The notes under the pieces were generated by a model. The model saw only the letters and a program-made list of their open reading frames with translations. It made no database searches and was not told the origin of the DNA. Shown one piece after another: positions 25,947 to 35,925 of a DNA stretch of 64,000 nt. Location of the stretch: positions 62,001 to 126,000 of the forward strand of contig BAHV02000001.1 in the NCBI GenBank assembly GCA_000508965.1, given 5' to 3'. The number at the start of each line of letters is the position of its first letter. The first letter of the stretch is position 1. The stretch is from Dielma sp000508965 (GTDB taxonomy: Bacteria; Bacillota_I; Bacilli_A; Erysipelotrichales; Erysipelotrichaceae). Both the position numbers and the translations under genes were made by a program.

Positions 25947-26187
25947 TTTTCTGCCTCCCTAGTTATAAAGTTTAACACGAAATATGTAGAAAAAAAATGT
26001 TATTTTTTGTGATTAGGAGATACTGGTAATTTTTAACATTCCATAGCACAAACAATTCTGAATTACAATTATTTTATTAAAAAACTTATTTGATATAATA
26101 TTTTTGGAAAGATCAAAGCAAATGCTATGATCATTACATTCATAATGTTTGATTCAATGTTATTGTATATGCAGGAGGAACAGGAAT

Positions 26188-26385
26188 ATGCAAAATAAAG
26201 AAGAATTGATCAACTTACTTAACTGCTTACGTCAGGGTATCGATGAAGGAGAGCTTCATCAATTAAAAGAAAGGGAGTCACGCTTGATTTCTCAGGCATG
26301 TCATTGTGGATTCATTGAAAGTGATCTTCAGCTTACGCCGATCGGTTTAAATTATCTGCAAAATAATTCAGCCTGCTTCAATTAA
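26188..26385 (+). CDS. 65-residue protein of unknown function
   Basis: This small soluble protein begins MQNKEELINLLNCLRQGIDE and has a predicted winged or helical fold ending in LTPIGLNYLQNNS. The LTPIGLNYL segment is like the wing of transcription regulators. The start at 26188 is chosen because AGGAGG lies nine bases before it; an upstream ATG has none. A long hairpin terminator follows. It stands alone between the amidase and a gene remnant. No family is recognised. Confidence 0.65.
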   Translation: MQNKEELINLLNCLRQGIDEGELHQLKERESRLISQACHCGFIESDLQLTPIGLNYLQNNSACFN

Positions 26386-26393
26386 TTACCAAG

Positions 26394-26453
26394 AAAAGAC
26401 TATGAACCTTAAGAGTGATGTGTGATTTCACTTTTAATTCATAGTCTTTTTTC
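26394..26453 (+). terminator. Terminator after the 65-residue gene
   Basis: AAAAGACTATGAA and TTCATAGTCTTTTTT form a strong stem around a 31-base loop, with a T-run at the 3' end. Confidence 0.75.
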
Positions 26454-26461
26454 AGAAATTA

Positions 26462-26625
26462 GCTATGCCCCTTATTCTGCATAATCGGATTGATAAAATA
26501 TGATTTCTCGAAACGATTCCGATCTGATAGGTGTCTGCGTCCATTTTTTCTGTTCCAAAGATCCATCCGCTGTAATTCTTCGATTCAAAAACATAAACTG
26601 CTCTTTTTGAATGAAGATAGAAAAA
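26462..26625 (-). pseudogene. Frameshifted remnant of a NERD-domain protein
   Basis: Three consecutive minus-strand frames spell pieces of one NERD (nuclease-related) domain. The first is KRAVYVFESKNYSGWIFGTE, the second continues KKWTQTPIRSESF, and the third ends FINPIMQNKGHS. The order and spacing match the usual NERD core (ESKNYSGWIFG, then a WTQT segment, then NPxxQNxGH). Two frameshifts separate them and no start or intact N-terminus is left. The remnant lies between a terminator and the next gene. No single open frame covers it, so it would be missed by normal gene calling. Confidence 0.75.
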
Positions 26626-26685
26626 ATAGCAGGAGTATGGTAAAATGGAAAAGTTAAAAACTTAGTTTTGAAAGGATATGTAGAT

Positions 26686-27351
26686 ATGAAGTCATCAGGA
26701 AACAGTAATTATAATGTTTGGGATTACTTATGGTATGCATTATACGCTTTTGCCGGTTTGGGTTTAGAAATTCTATTATTAAGTTTTGTAGAACCTATGT
26801 TTTTAGGCAAAGCGAGTGACTATGACCTCATGCAAAATGTTATCCACTGGATTTTGACAATTATTTGTTGGGCTGTAATTATTATTTGGCTTATAAAGAG
26901 TTCTCAAAAGAAATTAAATTACAATATTATAAATAATAATAAAGTATCTGTGAAAGGGTTGGCTATCAGTTTAATTTTGATTATTGCTTGTATTCTTCTA
27001 AATGTTTATGACTGGGGAACTTTGAAAATTTTCGGAGAATTTAGCAAAAAAGGCATTGTAGAATTTGTTTTTCAATACCTTTATTATATATTCGAAGTTG
27101 GATTAGTATATTTGATAGTTGTATTCGGTCAAAAATTTATCGAATCATTGATAAAAAGAAAAAGCTGTATACCTTTTGGGGGAATTATATTATGCTGCAC
27201 ATGGGGGGCAATCCATATTTTATCACAAGGAAGTGTCGTTACAGGATTAGGTGTAATGGTATTTGCACTTATGTATGGAATGATGTATTTAGTTTTGAAT
27301 AGAAATACAAAATTGTCTTTCCTTGCTATGCTGTCAGCATTTATAATTTAA
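26686..27351 (+). CDS. Integral membrane protein, distant CPBP (CAAX protease-like) candidate
   Basis: This protein of about 221 residues has six or seven hydrophobic helices. The segment WGAIHILSQGSVVTGLGVMVFALMYG resembles the second and third motifs of CPBP/Abi intramembrane proteases (a His at the membrane face, then a helix). The usual EExxxR motif is not seen; EVGLVYLIVVFGQKF is the nearest equivalent. It may be an inactive relative or unrelated. The start at 26686 follows AAAGGA, nine bases ahead. Codons are A/T-rich and the gene lies beside degraded sequence. Confidence 0.6.
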   Translation: MKSSGNSNYNVWDYLWYALYAFAGLGLEILLLSFVEPMFLGKASDYDLMQNVIHWILTIICWAVIIIWLIKSSQKKLNYNIINNNKVSVKGLAISLILIIACILLNVYDWGTLKIFGEFSKKGIVEFVFQYLYYIFEVGLVYLIVVFGQKFIESLIKRKSCIPFGGIILCCTWGAIHILSQGSVVTGLGVMVFALMYGMMYLVLNRNTKLSFLAMLSAFII

Positions 27352-27412
27352 CTAGATCCAGAATGCAGAATTTAAAAACTAAATAACCGCTGCCCTCACA
27401 GCGGCACAACCG

Positions 27413-27450
27413 AGCAGGAAATCTTGAAAAGAACTTCCTGCTTTTTCTTT
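27413..27450 (+). terminator. Terminator after the CPBP-like gene
   Basis: AGCAGGAA and TTCCTGCT form the stem, followed by TTTTCTTTT. A second small hairpin (CCGCTG/CAGCGG) lies just upstream at 27388-27405. Confidence 0.75.
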
Positions 27451-27558
27451 TACCAAAATCAAAAAGGATATCCTATGCGAGAAATCACACACATCCATTA
27501 AGATCACCGCTGACTTTAATAAATTCTTTAAGTATTCTTCACACAAACAATATCATAC

Positions 27559-29142
27559 TCATTCATTTTCTGACAGCATTTCTGCATACTGTACCAGTTC
27601 TTCATCGCTCAGCAACAGCTGATGCTGCCATCCCATTAATACATGACGGGCATTGAGATGTCTGCCTAACTCTGAATAGTATCGATCATTTAGGCAGTCA
27701 CCAACAGCCAAGCCACTTGTAAAATCAAGAGAACATACCGCTTGAAGAGGATCGTCAGCATCGACACCCTCACCATATTCTGAGCCAAGCCGCAGCTGTG
27801 CATAGCTCTCATCCTGCTGTATCATAAATATTAAATCTTTTGCCTGATAGCTGATAATAAGATCACCATAAATAGGATCAGTAACTGATGCTGTATAAGT
27901 AAACCCATCTTTCGTATAACCAATCTGCATAAGATAGCTGTCAAGATCGGTCACGTTACCCAGCATCGGTTTATCCACATTTACTACAGGATAAAGTTCA
28001 GACAACTGGTCAGTGAAACGCTTTTCTTTTTCACTGATTAAGAAAGCTCTGACATCACTCATCGTCAGATCCATAGTATTAAACAGCTCATCGATCTGTG
28101 TTCTTAGATCAAGATAGTTTGCTTTAGCTTCATCAAGTGTACAGCCTTCACTGTCTTGAGCATTTAAAAAATAAGTACAGCTGACATCCTCATCCATGTC
28201 AAACTGCGATGTATCTGTAAGCAGATTATAACTGTTGATATTTTCATTATCAATAAACTGGATCGTTGTTTCATTGATAATCACTTTAGGCGCTGCTTCA
28301 CGAGTAAATTCATGTGTTTCTTCATCGTAAATAAAACCATTGATTTCAAGCTGAGCGCCAACACCACCGGCAAAAACAGTGCTTTGCCGATAGGCAGGAT
28401 TTTTTGCCTGAACCGTTTTCAGTCCATATTCTGACAGCTGCTTCGATAAGATTGCATCCTGAAAGTTAAAGCTTACCCATTCATCATTTATGCCGATAAA
28501 GCGCCCCTCTTCATTCATTGACAAGCATAGCAGAATTGTAGAGTTAGAGAGCGTCGTTAATTGTATATAATCAGTGATTTCCTTTGGCTTTTCTGTCTTT
28601 TTCCCAAATGCCAGCATTCTTAAATAAAGCTGGAAATCATCCAATGCTTCCTCCTTTAGCTGATCGGCTTTGCACACTGCTTCTTCACACGACTGAAAAA
28701 ACACGGCTTTCTTTAAAGGTTCAGCAAAAACAGCAGATAAAAAAGCTGGTATCTCAGTATATTCAATAAGCTTCGCATCTGCCGACACTAATTTCATGAA
28801 GGATGCCTGATCCCATTTTGCACAAGATTGTGCGCAGATCTGCTCTTCATTAAACGTAAACCGCTCACTGCTGTTATCCGCGTATACGATCACCGCAAAG
28901 TTTTCTTTATCAGTTCTCTTTTCATCAGCAGCTGATAAATCATTAAGATATTGAAGCAAGTTATGAATCTGCTTGGGATTACGAATAATCTGTGCCGAAT
29001 CCGCATCGCTGACAATGATTTTTTCAATGTCTGACGATAACGCTTTATCGAACAGCGTTGTTTTCTGAAGCGGTTCCTCTTTTATTGGCTGCTGACAGCC
29101 GGCAAGCAAGAAACATAACAGCACAAGCAAATATTTTTTCAT
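27559..29142 (-). CDS. Large secreted lipoprotein coupled to an ABC-F gene
   Basis: This 527-residue lipoprotein begins MKKYLLVLLCFLLAGCQQP, with lipobox LAGC. The mature part is acidic and without a recognised domain. It contains several Cys (CAQSCAKWD, CEEAVCKAD) that may form disulfides. The start shares one base with the stop of the upstream ABC-F gene (TGATG), which implies translational coupling. It resembles the two lipoproteins at 1623-5059 in size, in an N-terminal segment reading out a short beta-rich domain with a CxxxC motif, and in the long acidic tail. A shared family is a guess. Confidence 0.8.
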   Translation of the reverse strand: MKKYLLVLLCFLLAGCQQPIKEEPLQKTTLFDKALSSDIEKIIVSDADSAQIIRNPKQIHNLLQYLNDLSAADEKRTDKENFAVIVYADNSSERFTFNEEQICAQSCAKWDQASFMKLVSADAKLIEYTEIPAFLSAVFAEPLKKAVFFQSCEEAVCKADQLKEEALDDFQLYLRMLAFGKKTEKPKEITDYIQLTTLSNSTILLCLSMNEEGRFIGINDEWVSFNFQDAILSKQLSEYGLKTVQAKNPAYRQSTVFAGGVGAQLEINGFIYDEETHEFTREAAPKVIINETTIQFIDNENINSYNLLTDTSQFDMDEDVSCTYFLNAQDSEGCTLDEAKANYLDLRTQIDELFNTMDLTMSDVRAFLISEKEKRFTDQLSELYPVVNVDKPMLGNVTDLDSYLMQIGYTKDGFTYTASVTDPIYGDLIISYQAKDLIFMIQQDESYAQLRLGSEYGEGVDADDPLQAVCSLDFTSGLAVGDCLNDRYYSELGRHLNARHVLMGWQHQLLLSDEELVQYAEMLSENE

Positions 29143-30911
29143 CAGAATTTACCTTGTTTAAAGTCTTGAATCTTCTGGTAAAGATCATTCAGATAGAGCC
29201 ATCTTTCTTCCGTTTCCGCCTGTAAAGCCTCAACGCTGTCTCTTTTTTGACTCAAAGTCTGAAGCAATGCAAAATCATCTGCGTGTTCCGCAATTTCATC
29301 ATCGATCCGTTTCAGTTCCTCACCGATTTCCTCAAGCCGCTGATCAATACCTTCAAATTCTTTTTTCTCTTTGCTGGTCATCTGCGGTATAGCACTTCTA
29401 ACCCGCACGCCCTTTTCCTTTTCTTTCTTTTCTAAAGGCTGCCGCTTCTCTTCATAATCACTGTAACCGCCAGGATAGGAGCGTATGCTGCCATTTTCAA
29501 AAGCAAAAATCTTATCGACAACTTTATCAAGGAAGTAGCGGTCATGACTGATTGTAATCAATGCCCCGTTAAAGGTTTCCAGAAACTCTTCAAGAATAGT
29601 CAGCGTCTCAATATCAAGATCATTTGTCGGTTCATCAAAAAACAGTACATTTGGTTTAGCCATCAAAATACTCAATAGATATAACCGCCGTTTTTCACCG
29701 CCGGATAAGCGGCTGACTTGACTCCACTGTGCCTTCGCATCAAACAAAAATTTCTCACACATCTGAGAAGCTGTGCAGATACCCTCCGTTGTTTCAATTG
29801 AATCTGAAATATCTGTAATGATATCAATGACACGTTTCTGCGGGTCTAATTCCTCACTCATTTGAGAAAAATAACCAATGCGCACCGTTTCACCAATCGT
29901 AATTGTTCCGCAGTCAGGCTGAAGTCTGCCAGCTAATAGATTCAGCAGTGTAGATTTACCGCTGCCATTAGGTCCAACAATACCAATGCGGTCATTGCGC
30001 AGCAGGTTGTAACTAAAATCCTGAAACAGCACTTTGCCGTCAAATGCTTTTGAAAGACTCTCAATCTCAATTGTTTTCTTACCCAGTCTTGATTCAACTG
30101 TATTTAATGATACATTGCTTTTCTGCTGAGGACCGTTTTGTTCATTCAGCTTATTAAAACGTTCAATACGTTCACGGCTCTTTGTCGATCTGGCAAGCGC
30201 GCCTCTCGATATCCATTCAGACTCTTTACGCAGAATGGTCTGTCTCTTCCGTTCACTGGCCAATGCCATTTCTTCCTGCTGAGCTTTCAGCTTTAAATAA
30301 TTAGCATAACCGCCGGTAAAGGTTGAACATTGACCATGGTCTAATTCAATAATGCGGTTGCATACGCGATCAAGAAAATACCGGTCATGGGTTACCATAA
30401 GGATATTGCCGTTATATTGCACCAGTCGCTTTTCTAACCACGTTACCATTTCTGCGTCTAAGTGGTTCGTCGGCTCATCAAGAAGCAGACAGTCACTCTC
30501 ACGCATCAGCACACAGGCTAATGCCACCCGTTTCAGCTGACCGCCGCTCAAGGTTGCAATGCTCTGATTAAGATCAACAATTCCCAGCTTAGTAAGAATC
30601 GCTTTTACTTCATACTCCTGATGATCATCCTGTTTAGCATCTAAGCCTTCATGAACAACCTCAAAAATGGATTTATACCGATCAAGATCAGGATTTTGTG
30701 GCAGATATAATATTTTCCTGCCGCTGCTCTTGAGAATCGTACCGCTCTCACTCGGCTCCTTATCCGCCAATATTTTTAATAAGGTAGACTTACCGGTGCC
30801 ATTTACACCGATGATACCAATCTTATCTTTATCATTGACATTTAGTGAAACATCTTTCAGAATCACTTTCTCATTAAATGTTTTATTTAGCTTATCTATT
30901 GAAATCAGCAA
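29142..30911 (-). CDS. ABC-F ATPase, Uup-like
   Basis: This 589-residue protein has two ABC ATPase domains and no membrane segment. The first has Walker A GVNGTGKSTL and signature LSGGQLKRVAL. The second has GPNGSGKSTL and LSGGEKRRLYL. The linker carries conserved basic helices and the C-terminus forms a coiled coil of about 80 residues (KEKKEFEGIDQRLEEIGEEL...), as in Uup. ABC-F proteins act on the ribosome to resolve stalling, or give resistance to ribosome drugs. The Uup-like C-terminal domain argues for the housekeeping type. It is the first gene of a pair with the lipoprotein. Confidence 0.9.
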   Translation of the reverse strand: MLISIDKLNKTFNEKVILKDVSLNVNDKDKIGIIGVNGTGKSTLLKILADKEPSESGTILKSSGRKILYLPQNPDLDRYKSIFEVVHEGLDAKQDDHQEYEVKAILTKLGIVDLNQSIATLSGGQLKRVALACVLMRESDCLLLDEPTNHLDAEMVTWLEKRLVQYNGNILMVTHDRYFLDRVCNRIIELDHGQCSTFTGGYANYLKLKAQQEEMALASERKRQTILRKESEWISRGALARSTKSRERIERFNKLNEQNGPQQKSNVSLNTVESRLGKKTIEIESLSKAFDGKVLFQDFSYNLLRNDRIGIVGPNGSGKSTLLNLLAGRLQPDCGTITIGETVRIGYFSQMSEELDPQKRVIDIITDISDSIETTEGICTASQMCEKFLFDAKAQWSQVSRLSGGEKRRLYLLSILMAKPNVLFFDEPTNDLDIETLTILEEFLETFNGALITISHDRYFLDKVVDKIFAFENGSIRSYPGGYSDYEEKRQPLEKKEKEKGVRVRSAIPQMTSKEKKEFEGIDQRLEEIGEELKRIDDEIAEHADDFALLQTLSQKRDSVEALQAETEERWLYLNDLYQKIQDFKQGKF

Positions 30912-31066
30912 TCAAATCACCTCTTCCAAGCTAGTATACCATAAACCGGTCATGCTTTGAAAGAAAGGGAAGATGCGGTTAATTAAATTGTAAATATTTC
31001 ATTAAAAGTAACAATTTCATCTTATTTTTTGATATGATTATGGAGAAATGAAGGAGAGCTGAATCT

Positions 31067-32356
31067 ATGTTTACTAAAATACTTACAAAATTGGGCTATA
31101 CAAAGGAAGAAACCAGCTGGGTACTCTATGACATCGGTAATTCCGCACAGGTATTAACGACAATGACGGTATTATTTCCATTGCTGATTGCTTCTATCAC
31201 ACCGGGTGACAGCACGGTTTATGTCGGCTGGGCAAATGCTGCCTACGCTTTAATTCTTGCTTTTTTATCACCTATTCTGGGTACGATTGCTGATTATAAA
31301 GGAAAAAAGAAACGCTTCTTTAAATTTTTCCTCTACCTTGGTATCATTGCCGGTTTTCTGTTAGCCATGCCGTTCTTTGACTGGCGTGCCTGTGTTATTT
31401 TATACGTTCTGGCAATGATCGGTTATACCGGCGCCAATATTTTCTATGACGCTTTTCTGGTGGATGTTACAACGGATGAGCGTACCCACACCGTTTCGGC
31501 TGCCGGCTATGCATGGGGATATATCGGTTCAGTTCTGCCTTTTATCATTTTCATTATCCCTTTCGCATTAGTTACTTTATTTGGCGGTGAGCTTGGTTAT
31601 ATCATGATCGGCGGATTTAAGCTGACAAACCGTCTGGCAATTACAATTTCCATGGTTTGTGCTGTTGCTTGGTGGTTTGCGTATTCAAGACCCATCATCC
31701 GCAATGTGCATCAAATTCATTATCACGAAGAAGTACCGCATGTAGTAAGAGAAAGCTTTAAGCGTTTATTGGCTACTTTTAAAAATTTAAGTAAAAATCG
31801 TAATGTATTCCTTTTCTGCCTTGCCTATTTTTTCTATATTGATGCGGTTAACACCGTTATCTCAATGGCTATTTCATTGGCAACGGATATGGGCATCGAT
31901 CAGATTGTCTCACTGGGAGTCGTTATTTTCATCAACATTATCGCCTGTCCGGGTTCAATCATTTTCGGCCGGCTGGCGACTCGATTCGGCGGTAAAAAAA
32001 TGATTCTGACTGCTATCATGGGTTATCTTGTAATTGTACTGGTTGGCAGTCAGCTCTCTAAAAACGCGAACCTAATCTGGGTCGTAGGCTTCTTAGTCGG
32101 CATGTTTCAAGGCGGTATACAAGCCGTATCCCGGTCATATTATGCCCTGCTTATTCCTGAGAAGGACGATGCCAATGAATACTTCGGCTTTTTTGAAATC
32201 TTCTCTAAATTCGCCGCAATCATCGGACCGGTTATTATCAGTGTATTGACAATGGTTACAGGTAAACCGGAAATTGCTATTCTCGGTCTGATTCCATTGA
32301 TGATTTTAGGCACAATCTTCTTATTGATGGTAAAGGATCACGAAGTTAAAGCATAA
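31067..32356 (+). CDS. UMF1/Atg22-family MFS transporter
   Basis: This 429-residue membrane protein has about twelve helices. It shows the hallmarks of the UMF1 branch of MFS, related to fungal Atg22: TSWVLYDIGNSAQVLT at the start, SPILGTIADYKGKKKRFF as the loop 2-3 motif, ANIFYDAFLVDVTT, and GGIQAVSRSYYALLIPE. Fungal members export amino acids from the vacuole; bacterial substrates are not established. It stands as a single gene. The start follows AAGGAGAGC. Confidence 0.9.
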   Translation: MFTKILTKLGYTKEETSWVLYDIGNSAQVLTTMTVLFPLLIASITPGDSTVYVGWANAAYALILAFLSPILGTIADYKGKKKRFFKFFLYLGIIAGFLLAMPFFDWRACVILYVLAMIGYTGANIFYDAFLVDVTTDERTHTVSAAGYAWGYIGSVLPFIIFIIPFALVTLFGGELGYIMIGGFKLTNRLAITISMVCAVAWWFAYSRPIIRNVHQIHYHEEVPHVVRESFKRLLATFKNLSKNRNVFLFCLAYFFYIDAVNTVISMAISLATDMGIDQIVSLGVVIFINIIACPGSIIFGRLATRFGGKKMILTAIMGYLVIVLVGSQLSKNANLIWVVGFLVGMFQGGIQAVSRSYYALLIPEKDDANEYFGFFEIFSKFAAIIGPVIISVLTMVTGKPEIAILGLIPLMILGTIFLLMVKDHEVKA

Positions 32357-32927
32357 AATTTCATGAGGCTGTGACTGTAAGAGAAAATAAAAAATCTCTG
32401 AAAGCCGCAGCTTTTTATTATGCTTCCCAATGTTTTCTTGGTACACTGAATACAAATGCCGATTATAACGCTTAATTGAATCTGCCGGCAGATTACCATT
32501 CTTTCCCCATAATTGTCACGAGAGAACGCCGTGTTATTATTGGTTCGTGTTTGCTTTAAGACTACATTTTCCTTGCTGAAAGTTTAGGAGAAATTTGCCG
32601 TAAGATAATCGCAGCAGTTTTTATAGTATGATGCACAAACTTTTAATAAGTTCATAAAATATCTTCCTTTACCACTATCTATTTAATATATATATATTTA
32701 ATTTATGATGAAAGATTTTGTTTTTACATTATTTTGACAAACTCTATTTAAACCGCAGAACATTCAAATGCACCTCTTAATTATCGCTTATTAATCTAAT
32801 AAGGTCAGCAAAAAATTTTGATAAATACAGCCGCTCTCTAATTCAATTTCATGACTGCTTACTTCCGAATTGAAAACATACTAAATTTTACGGACATATA
32901 AAAAACCCGAAATCGAAGGATCTCAGG
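32357..32927. other. 570-base stretch without a recognisable gene
   Basis: No open frame of useful length, ribosome site or RNA motif is convincing here on either strand. The sequence is A/T-rich with scattered stops. It may be eroded coding sequence, but short conceptual translations on both strands gave no family I recognise. The right end holds the terminator of the acyltransferase gene. Confidence 0.6.
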
Positions 32928-32932
32928 TTATT
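32900..32932 (-). terminator. Terminator of the acyltransferase gene
   Basis: On the minus strand AACCTGA and TTCGGGTT pair (one G-U), with inner GATC/GAT pairing, followed by TTTTATA. Confidence 0.65.
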
Positions 32933-33968
32933 CAAATAGCTTTCTAAGCAGCGGTACCTGTTTCAGACACCATGCTGCCAAGGCACAGAATGCAAATAAG
33001 AATATTTCATATAATACAACACTGACAAGACGGTTATTAAAATACAGAATTTCATAACGTACAACGCTCAGATGGGTATTATAAATCATATGAACAACAT
33101 AAATACCGAAGGTTGTTGCCGCAATATTGGACAGCATTTTGCCCGGCAGCCCTTTGAATTCACATTTGCTTGCCAGCGTATAGATTGTGAAAAATACCAG
33201 CACCGCCAGTATCATCGTTGGCAGGTAATAGAGATTATCCAGCATTAAATACATCTGTCCCCATGTGTTTAACTCATACAAGCCGCTGTATACACTGAGA
33301 ATCAAAATACAGGGAACTGCCAGCAGTGTCATCAGCCAGCCGCACCGCTGTACTTTAAGACTGAACACAGTCTGGGTAATTGCATAGCCTGCAAACATGT
33401 AGCCGATAAAATTGCTCATAATCTGCACATCAAACCAGAAAGTAACCGTCGGTATAATTTCATAACGCACCAATACCGGCAGCAAGCCGCTGAAAAAAGC
33501 CCAGCCGATGAAGAAATAAAGCCAGTCTGCCTGCTTCATGGCGATAATGATCTTTCTTAAAAACGGCAGAATGAGATAAGCGCCTAACAGCATATAAAAA
33601 TACCAGTAAGAAGTGATAATCGGTGCTTCAATAATGCGGTTGATAAAATCATGAAGATTAAATGCATTACCTTCTTCAACTAAATATATATAGAGTGAAA
33701 ATAAGAGTAAAACCGCCGCAACCTTCCCTGCTTTATGAATCAGCAGCTCCTTGTAGCTGTAATCTCTGCGCAGCAGCAGCGCTCCTGAAATCATCAAAAA
33801 AATAGGTACCGCAATTTTACTGAAATAAAAATATGCCAGTGATAAAGCCCAGGTCAGACTGGGATTCATTCCTAAAAATACTTCTGAATTCGTATGATTG
33901 ACAATTACCAGGAAACACGCCAGAATCCTTAAAATATCAAATGCATAATTATGTCCTCTTTGCTTCAT
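32928..33968 (-). CDS. Acyltransferase-3 family membrane protein
   Basis: This protein of about 346 residues has ten or so hydrophobic helices and the family start NYAFDILRILACFLVIVNHT, with the conserved His in VNHTNS. Members O-acylate (often O-acetylate) surface polysaccharide, peptidoglycan or lipid-linked sugars using an acyl donor. The start at 33968 follows AGGAGG. The conserved Arg-Arg-rich segment (RRDYSYKELL) is present. It is a single gene, not in a glycan cluster, so the substrate is unknown. O-acetylation of wall teichoic acid or peptidoglycan are both possible. Confidence 0.88.
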   Translation of the reverse strand: MKQRGHNYAFDILRILACFLVIVNHTNSEVFLGMNPSLTWALSLAYFYFSKIAVPIFLMISGALLLRRDYSYKELLIHKAGKVAAVLLLFSLYIYLVEEGNAFNLHDFINRIIEAPIITSYWYFYMLLGAYLILPFLRKIIIAMKQADWLYFFIGWAFFSGLLPVLVRYEIIPTVTFWFDVQIMSNFIGYMFAGYAITQTVFSLKVQRCGWLMTLLAVPCILILSVYSGLYELNTWGQMYLMLDNLYYLPTMILAVLVFFTIYTLASKCEFKGLPGKMLSNIAATTFGIYVVHMIYNTHLSVVRYEILYFNNRLVSVVLYEIFLFAFCALAAWCLKQVPLLRKLFE

Positions 33969-34136
33969 AGTGCCTCCTATTCCTTTCACTATAATAACCG
34001 ATTTATTTCACTTTATCAATCATGCCATCAAAGATCATGAAAATCCGTACTCAAAGTTCAAAAACAACAGAAACATGATATAATAAAGTACATATAAACA
34101 TAACGGCAAATAGAAATGGTTACCCTGGAGGTGCAT

Positions 34137-35699
34137 ATGGAAACTTCAATTAATCAAATCAAGGACCAAATTCTTATCGCCAGACAAAACGATCTTGAAG
34201 AATCAAAACGTCTTTGTCTCAGTCTTTTGAACAATAATAATGCTGATAGTCATACATACGCATTCGCATATACATTCCTTGCTGATTATTATATGGCTAA
34301 AGATGACATAGATAACTGTACCTATATACTGTATATGGCCAAAACCCTTTCAGAAAAGAATCACTTCGAAGATCTTTTGATCCGCATCTATCTTTATTAC
34401 GGCATAATCTATCTGAATTACAGTGATTATCAAACATCTGTAGATTATTATTTCAAAGCACTTGCACTCGCTAAAAAGAATAATGAAACACTGTTTATTT
34501 CTGCTATTTATAATAATATAGCCAATATATTTGAATCTGCCGATGATTTTGAAGAAGCTTTTGCTTATTACAAACAAAGCTATGAAACATTAAAGATCTC
34601 CGAACTGCCATCTCGATATTCTTCTGAAGCAATCACGCTGACTAATTTATGCAACATCAGTTTCCAACAAGGAAAACACGATGAGCTGGCACTTTATTAT
34701 GCAATGTTTAAAGAGATACCGGAAGAGGCTTATACTGAAACAATGATTTTCCTTTATTATTTCAATCAATTTTTATATAAGAACAGCATCCATAAATACG
34801 ATGAAGCGCTTGTCGCTTTAGATCGATTAATGGTGCTTCAGGAAAAGATAGAAGACCGGCTGACGGTTTATCAGATGCTTGTTTATATCGTTGATTTCTT
34901 GATCAGGATGAAAGAAAAAACAAGGGCTTCAAACGTGCTGACAATTATCCAAGACAGTGATTCTGCCAAGGAAGCGATCAGCGCTTTGAAAATTGTTGAT
35001 ATGAAGGTCCGCTTCTGTGAACAGTTTCATTTAGAAGATGAATTAAAACAAGCCTATAAAGAATATTATGAGGTTAATCGCATGAGTTCAAAAATCATTA
35101 AAAAGAATAGCTCGAATGGTTTAAAAGCTAAGATTTCCCTGCTTCAAAGCAATGATGAACGAATGGCGATCCAGCATCAGAATAAACATCTTGAATTGAT
35201 GATGAATATTGATGAACCAACCAATCTTTTAAACCGCCGCTTTTTTGATCATTATCTGGTTAAGCTGTGCAGTGAAAATGCCTGTCATCCTTTAGGATTA
35301 GCAATGATTGATATTGACTGCTTCAAAGAATACAATGACTATTACGGTCATATTGAGGGTGATAAGATCCTCTATGAAGTCGGCGATTCATTAAATAAAT
35401 ATAAAATGGATACCTTCCACATCTGTCGATATGGCGGTGATGAGTTTGCCTGTATCTTTGAATATTGCAGCAGTGAGGATATTGAGCAATATCTAAAGCG
35501 GGTTTATGATGATCTGGCGGCTAAGCAGCTGGCTCACATCAAGAGCACAGTGGCATCAAAAGTCACTATTTCAACTGGCTACATCATGTGCAAAGAGTGT
35601 TATGACATGGAATTTTTAATTCGCTGCGCAGATGATGAGCTGTATAACGCAAAACGCAAGGGGCGCAACTGCTGGAGCAAGAGCCCGCAGAGTATATAA
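34137..35699 (+). CDS. TPR-repeat diguanylate cyclase
   Basis: This protein of about 520 residues has a long N-terminal TPR-like helical array (residues about 10-330, e.g. YNNIANIFESADDFEEAFAY) and a C-terminal GGDEF domain (about 350-520). The catalytic motif RYGGDEFACIF is intact. The canonical inhibitory RxxD site is absent; the position reads YKMD. It should make c-di-GMP, probably controlled by binding of a partner or ligand to the TPR array. No transmembrane segment is seen. The start follows GGAGGTGC. Confidence 0.92.
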   Translation: METSINQIKDQILIARQNDLEESKRLCLSLLNNNNADSHTYAFAYTFLADYYMAKDDIDNCTYILYMAKTLSEKNHFEDLLIRIYLYYGIIYLNYSDYQTSVDYYFKALALAKKNNETLFISAIYNNIANIFESADDFEEAFAYYKQSYETLKISELPSRYSSEAITLTNLCNISFQQGKHDELALYYAMFKEIPEEAYTETMIFLYYFNQFLYKNSIHKYDEALVALDRLMVLQEKIEDRLTVYQMLVYIVDFLIRMKEKTRASNVLTIIQDSDSAKEAISALKIVDMKVRFCEQFHLEDELKQAYKEYYEVNRMSSKIIKKNSSNGLKAKISLLQSNDERMAIQHQNKHLELMMNIDEPTNLLNRRFFDHYLVKLCSENACHPLGLAMIDIDCFKEYNDYYGHIEGDKILYEVGDSLNKYKMDTFHICRYGGDEFACIFEYCSSEDIEQYLKRVYDDLAAKQLAHIKSTVASKVTISTGYIMCKECYDMEFLIRCADDELYNAKRKGRNCWSKSPQSI

Positions 35700-35701
35700 A
35701 A

Positions 35702-35751
35702 GGAAAAAGCTGATACCGGCGGTGGGGGAATTGTCCGGTTCAGCTTTTTCC
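35702..35751 (+). terminator. Terminator after the GGDEF gene
   Basis: GGAAAAAGCTGA plus ACCGG pair with CCGGT plus TCAGCTTTTTCC across one bulge. Confidence 0.85.
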
Positions 35752-35925
35752 AACTACAATTAGAATTCGCTTTATCAATTCTAAAGCTAATTTTATTGTA
35801 TAACGGAGATCCGTGTTTGTAAACCCTTTCATCAAAAAATAATGAAAGAATTACTGTTGTTATTTCCGTCAAGCTTACAGAAAAAAATTTACTGTAATGG
35901 CTCGCACAATTCAACAGCTCCATTT

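Noticed and set aside
21827..26640. Prophage or integrated plasmid
   Set aside because: Only a repressor-like gene, lipoproteins and remnants are present. No integrase, structural or lysis cassette or attachment repeat was seen, and the amidase has a signal peptide and CW repeats typical of cellular autolysins.
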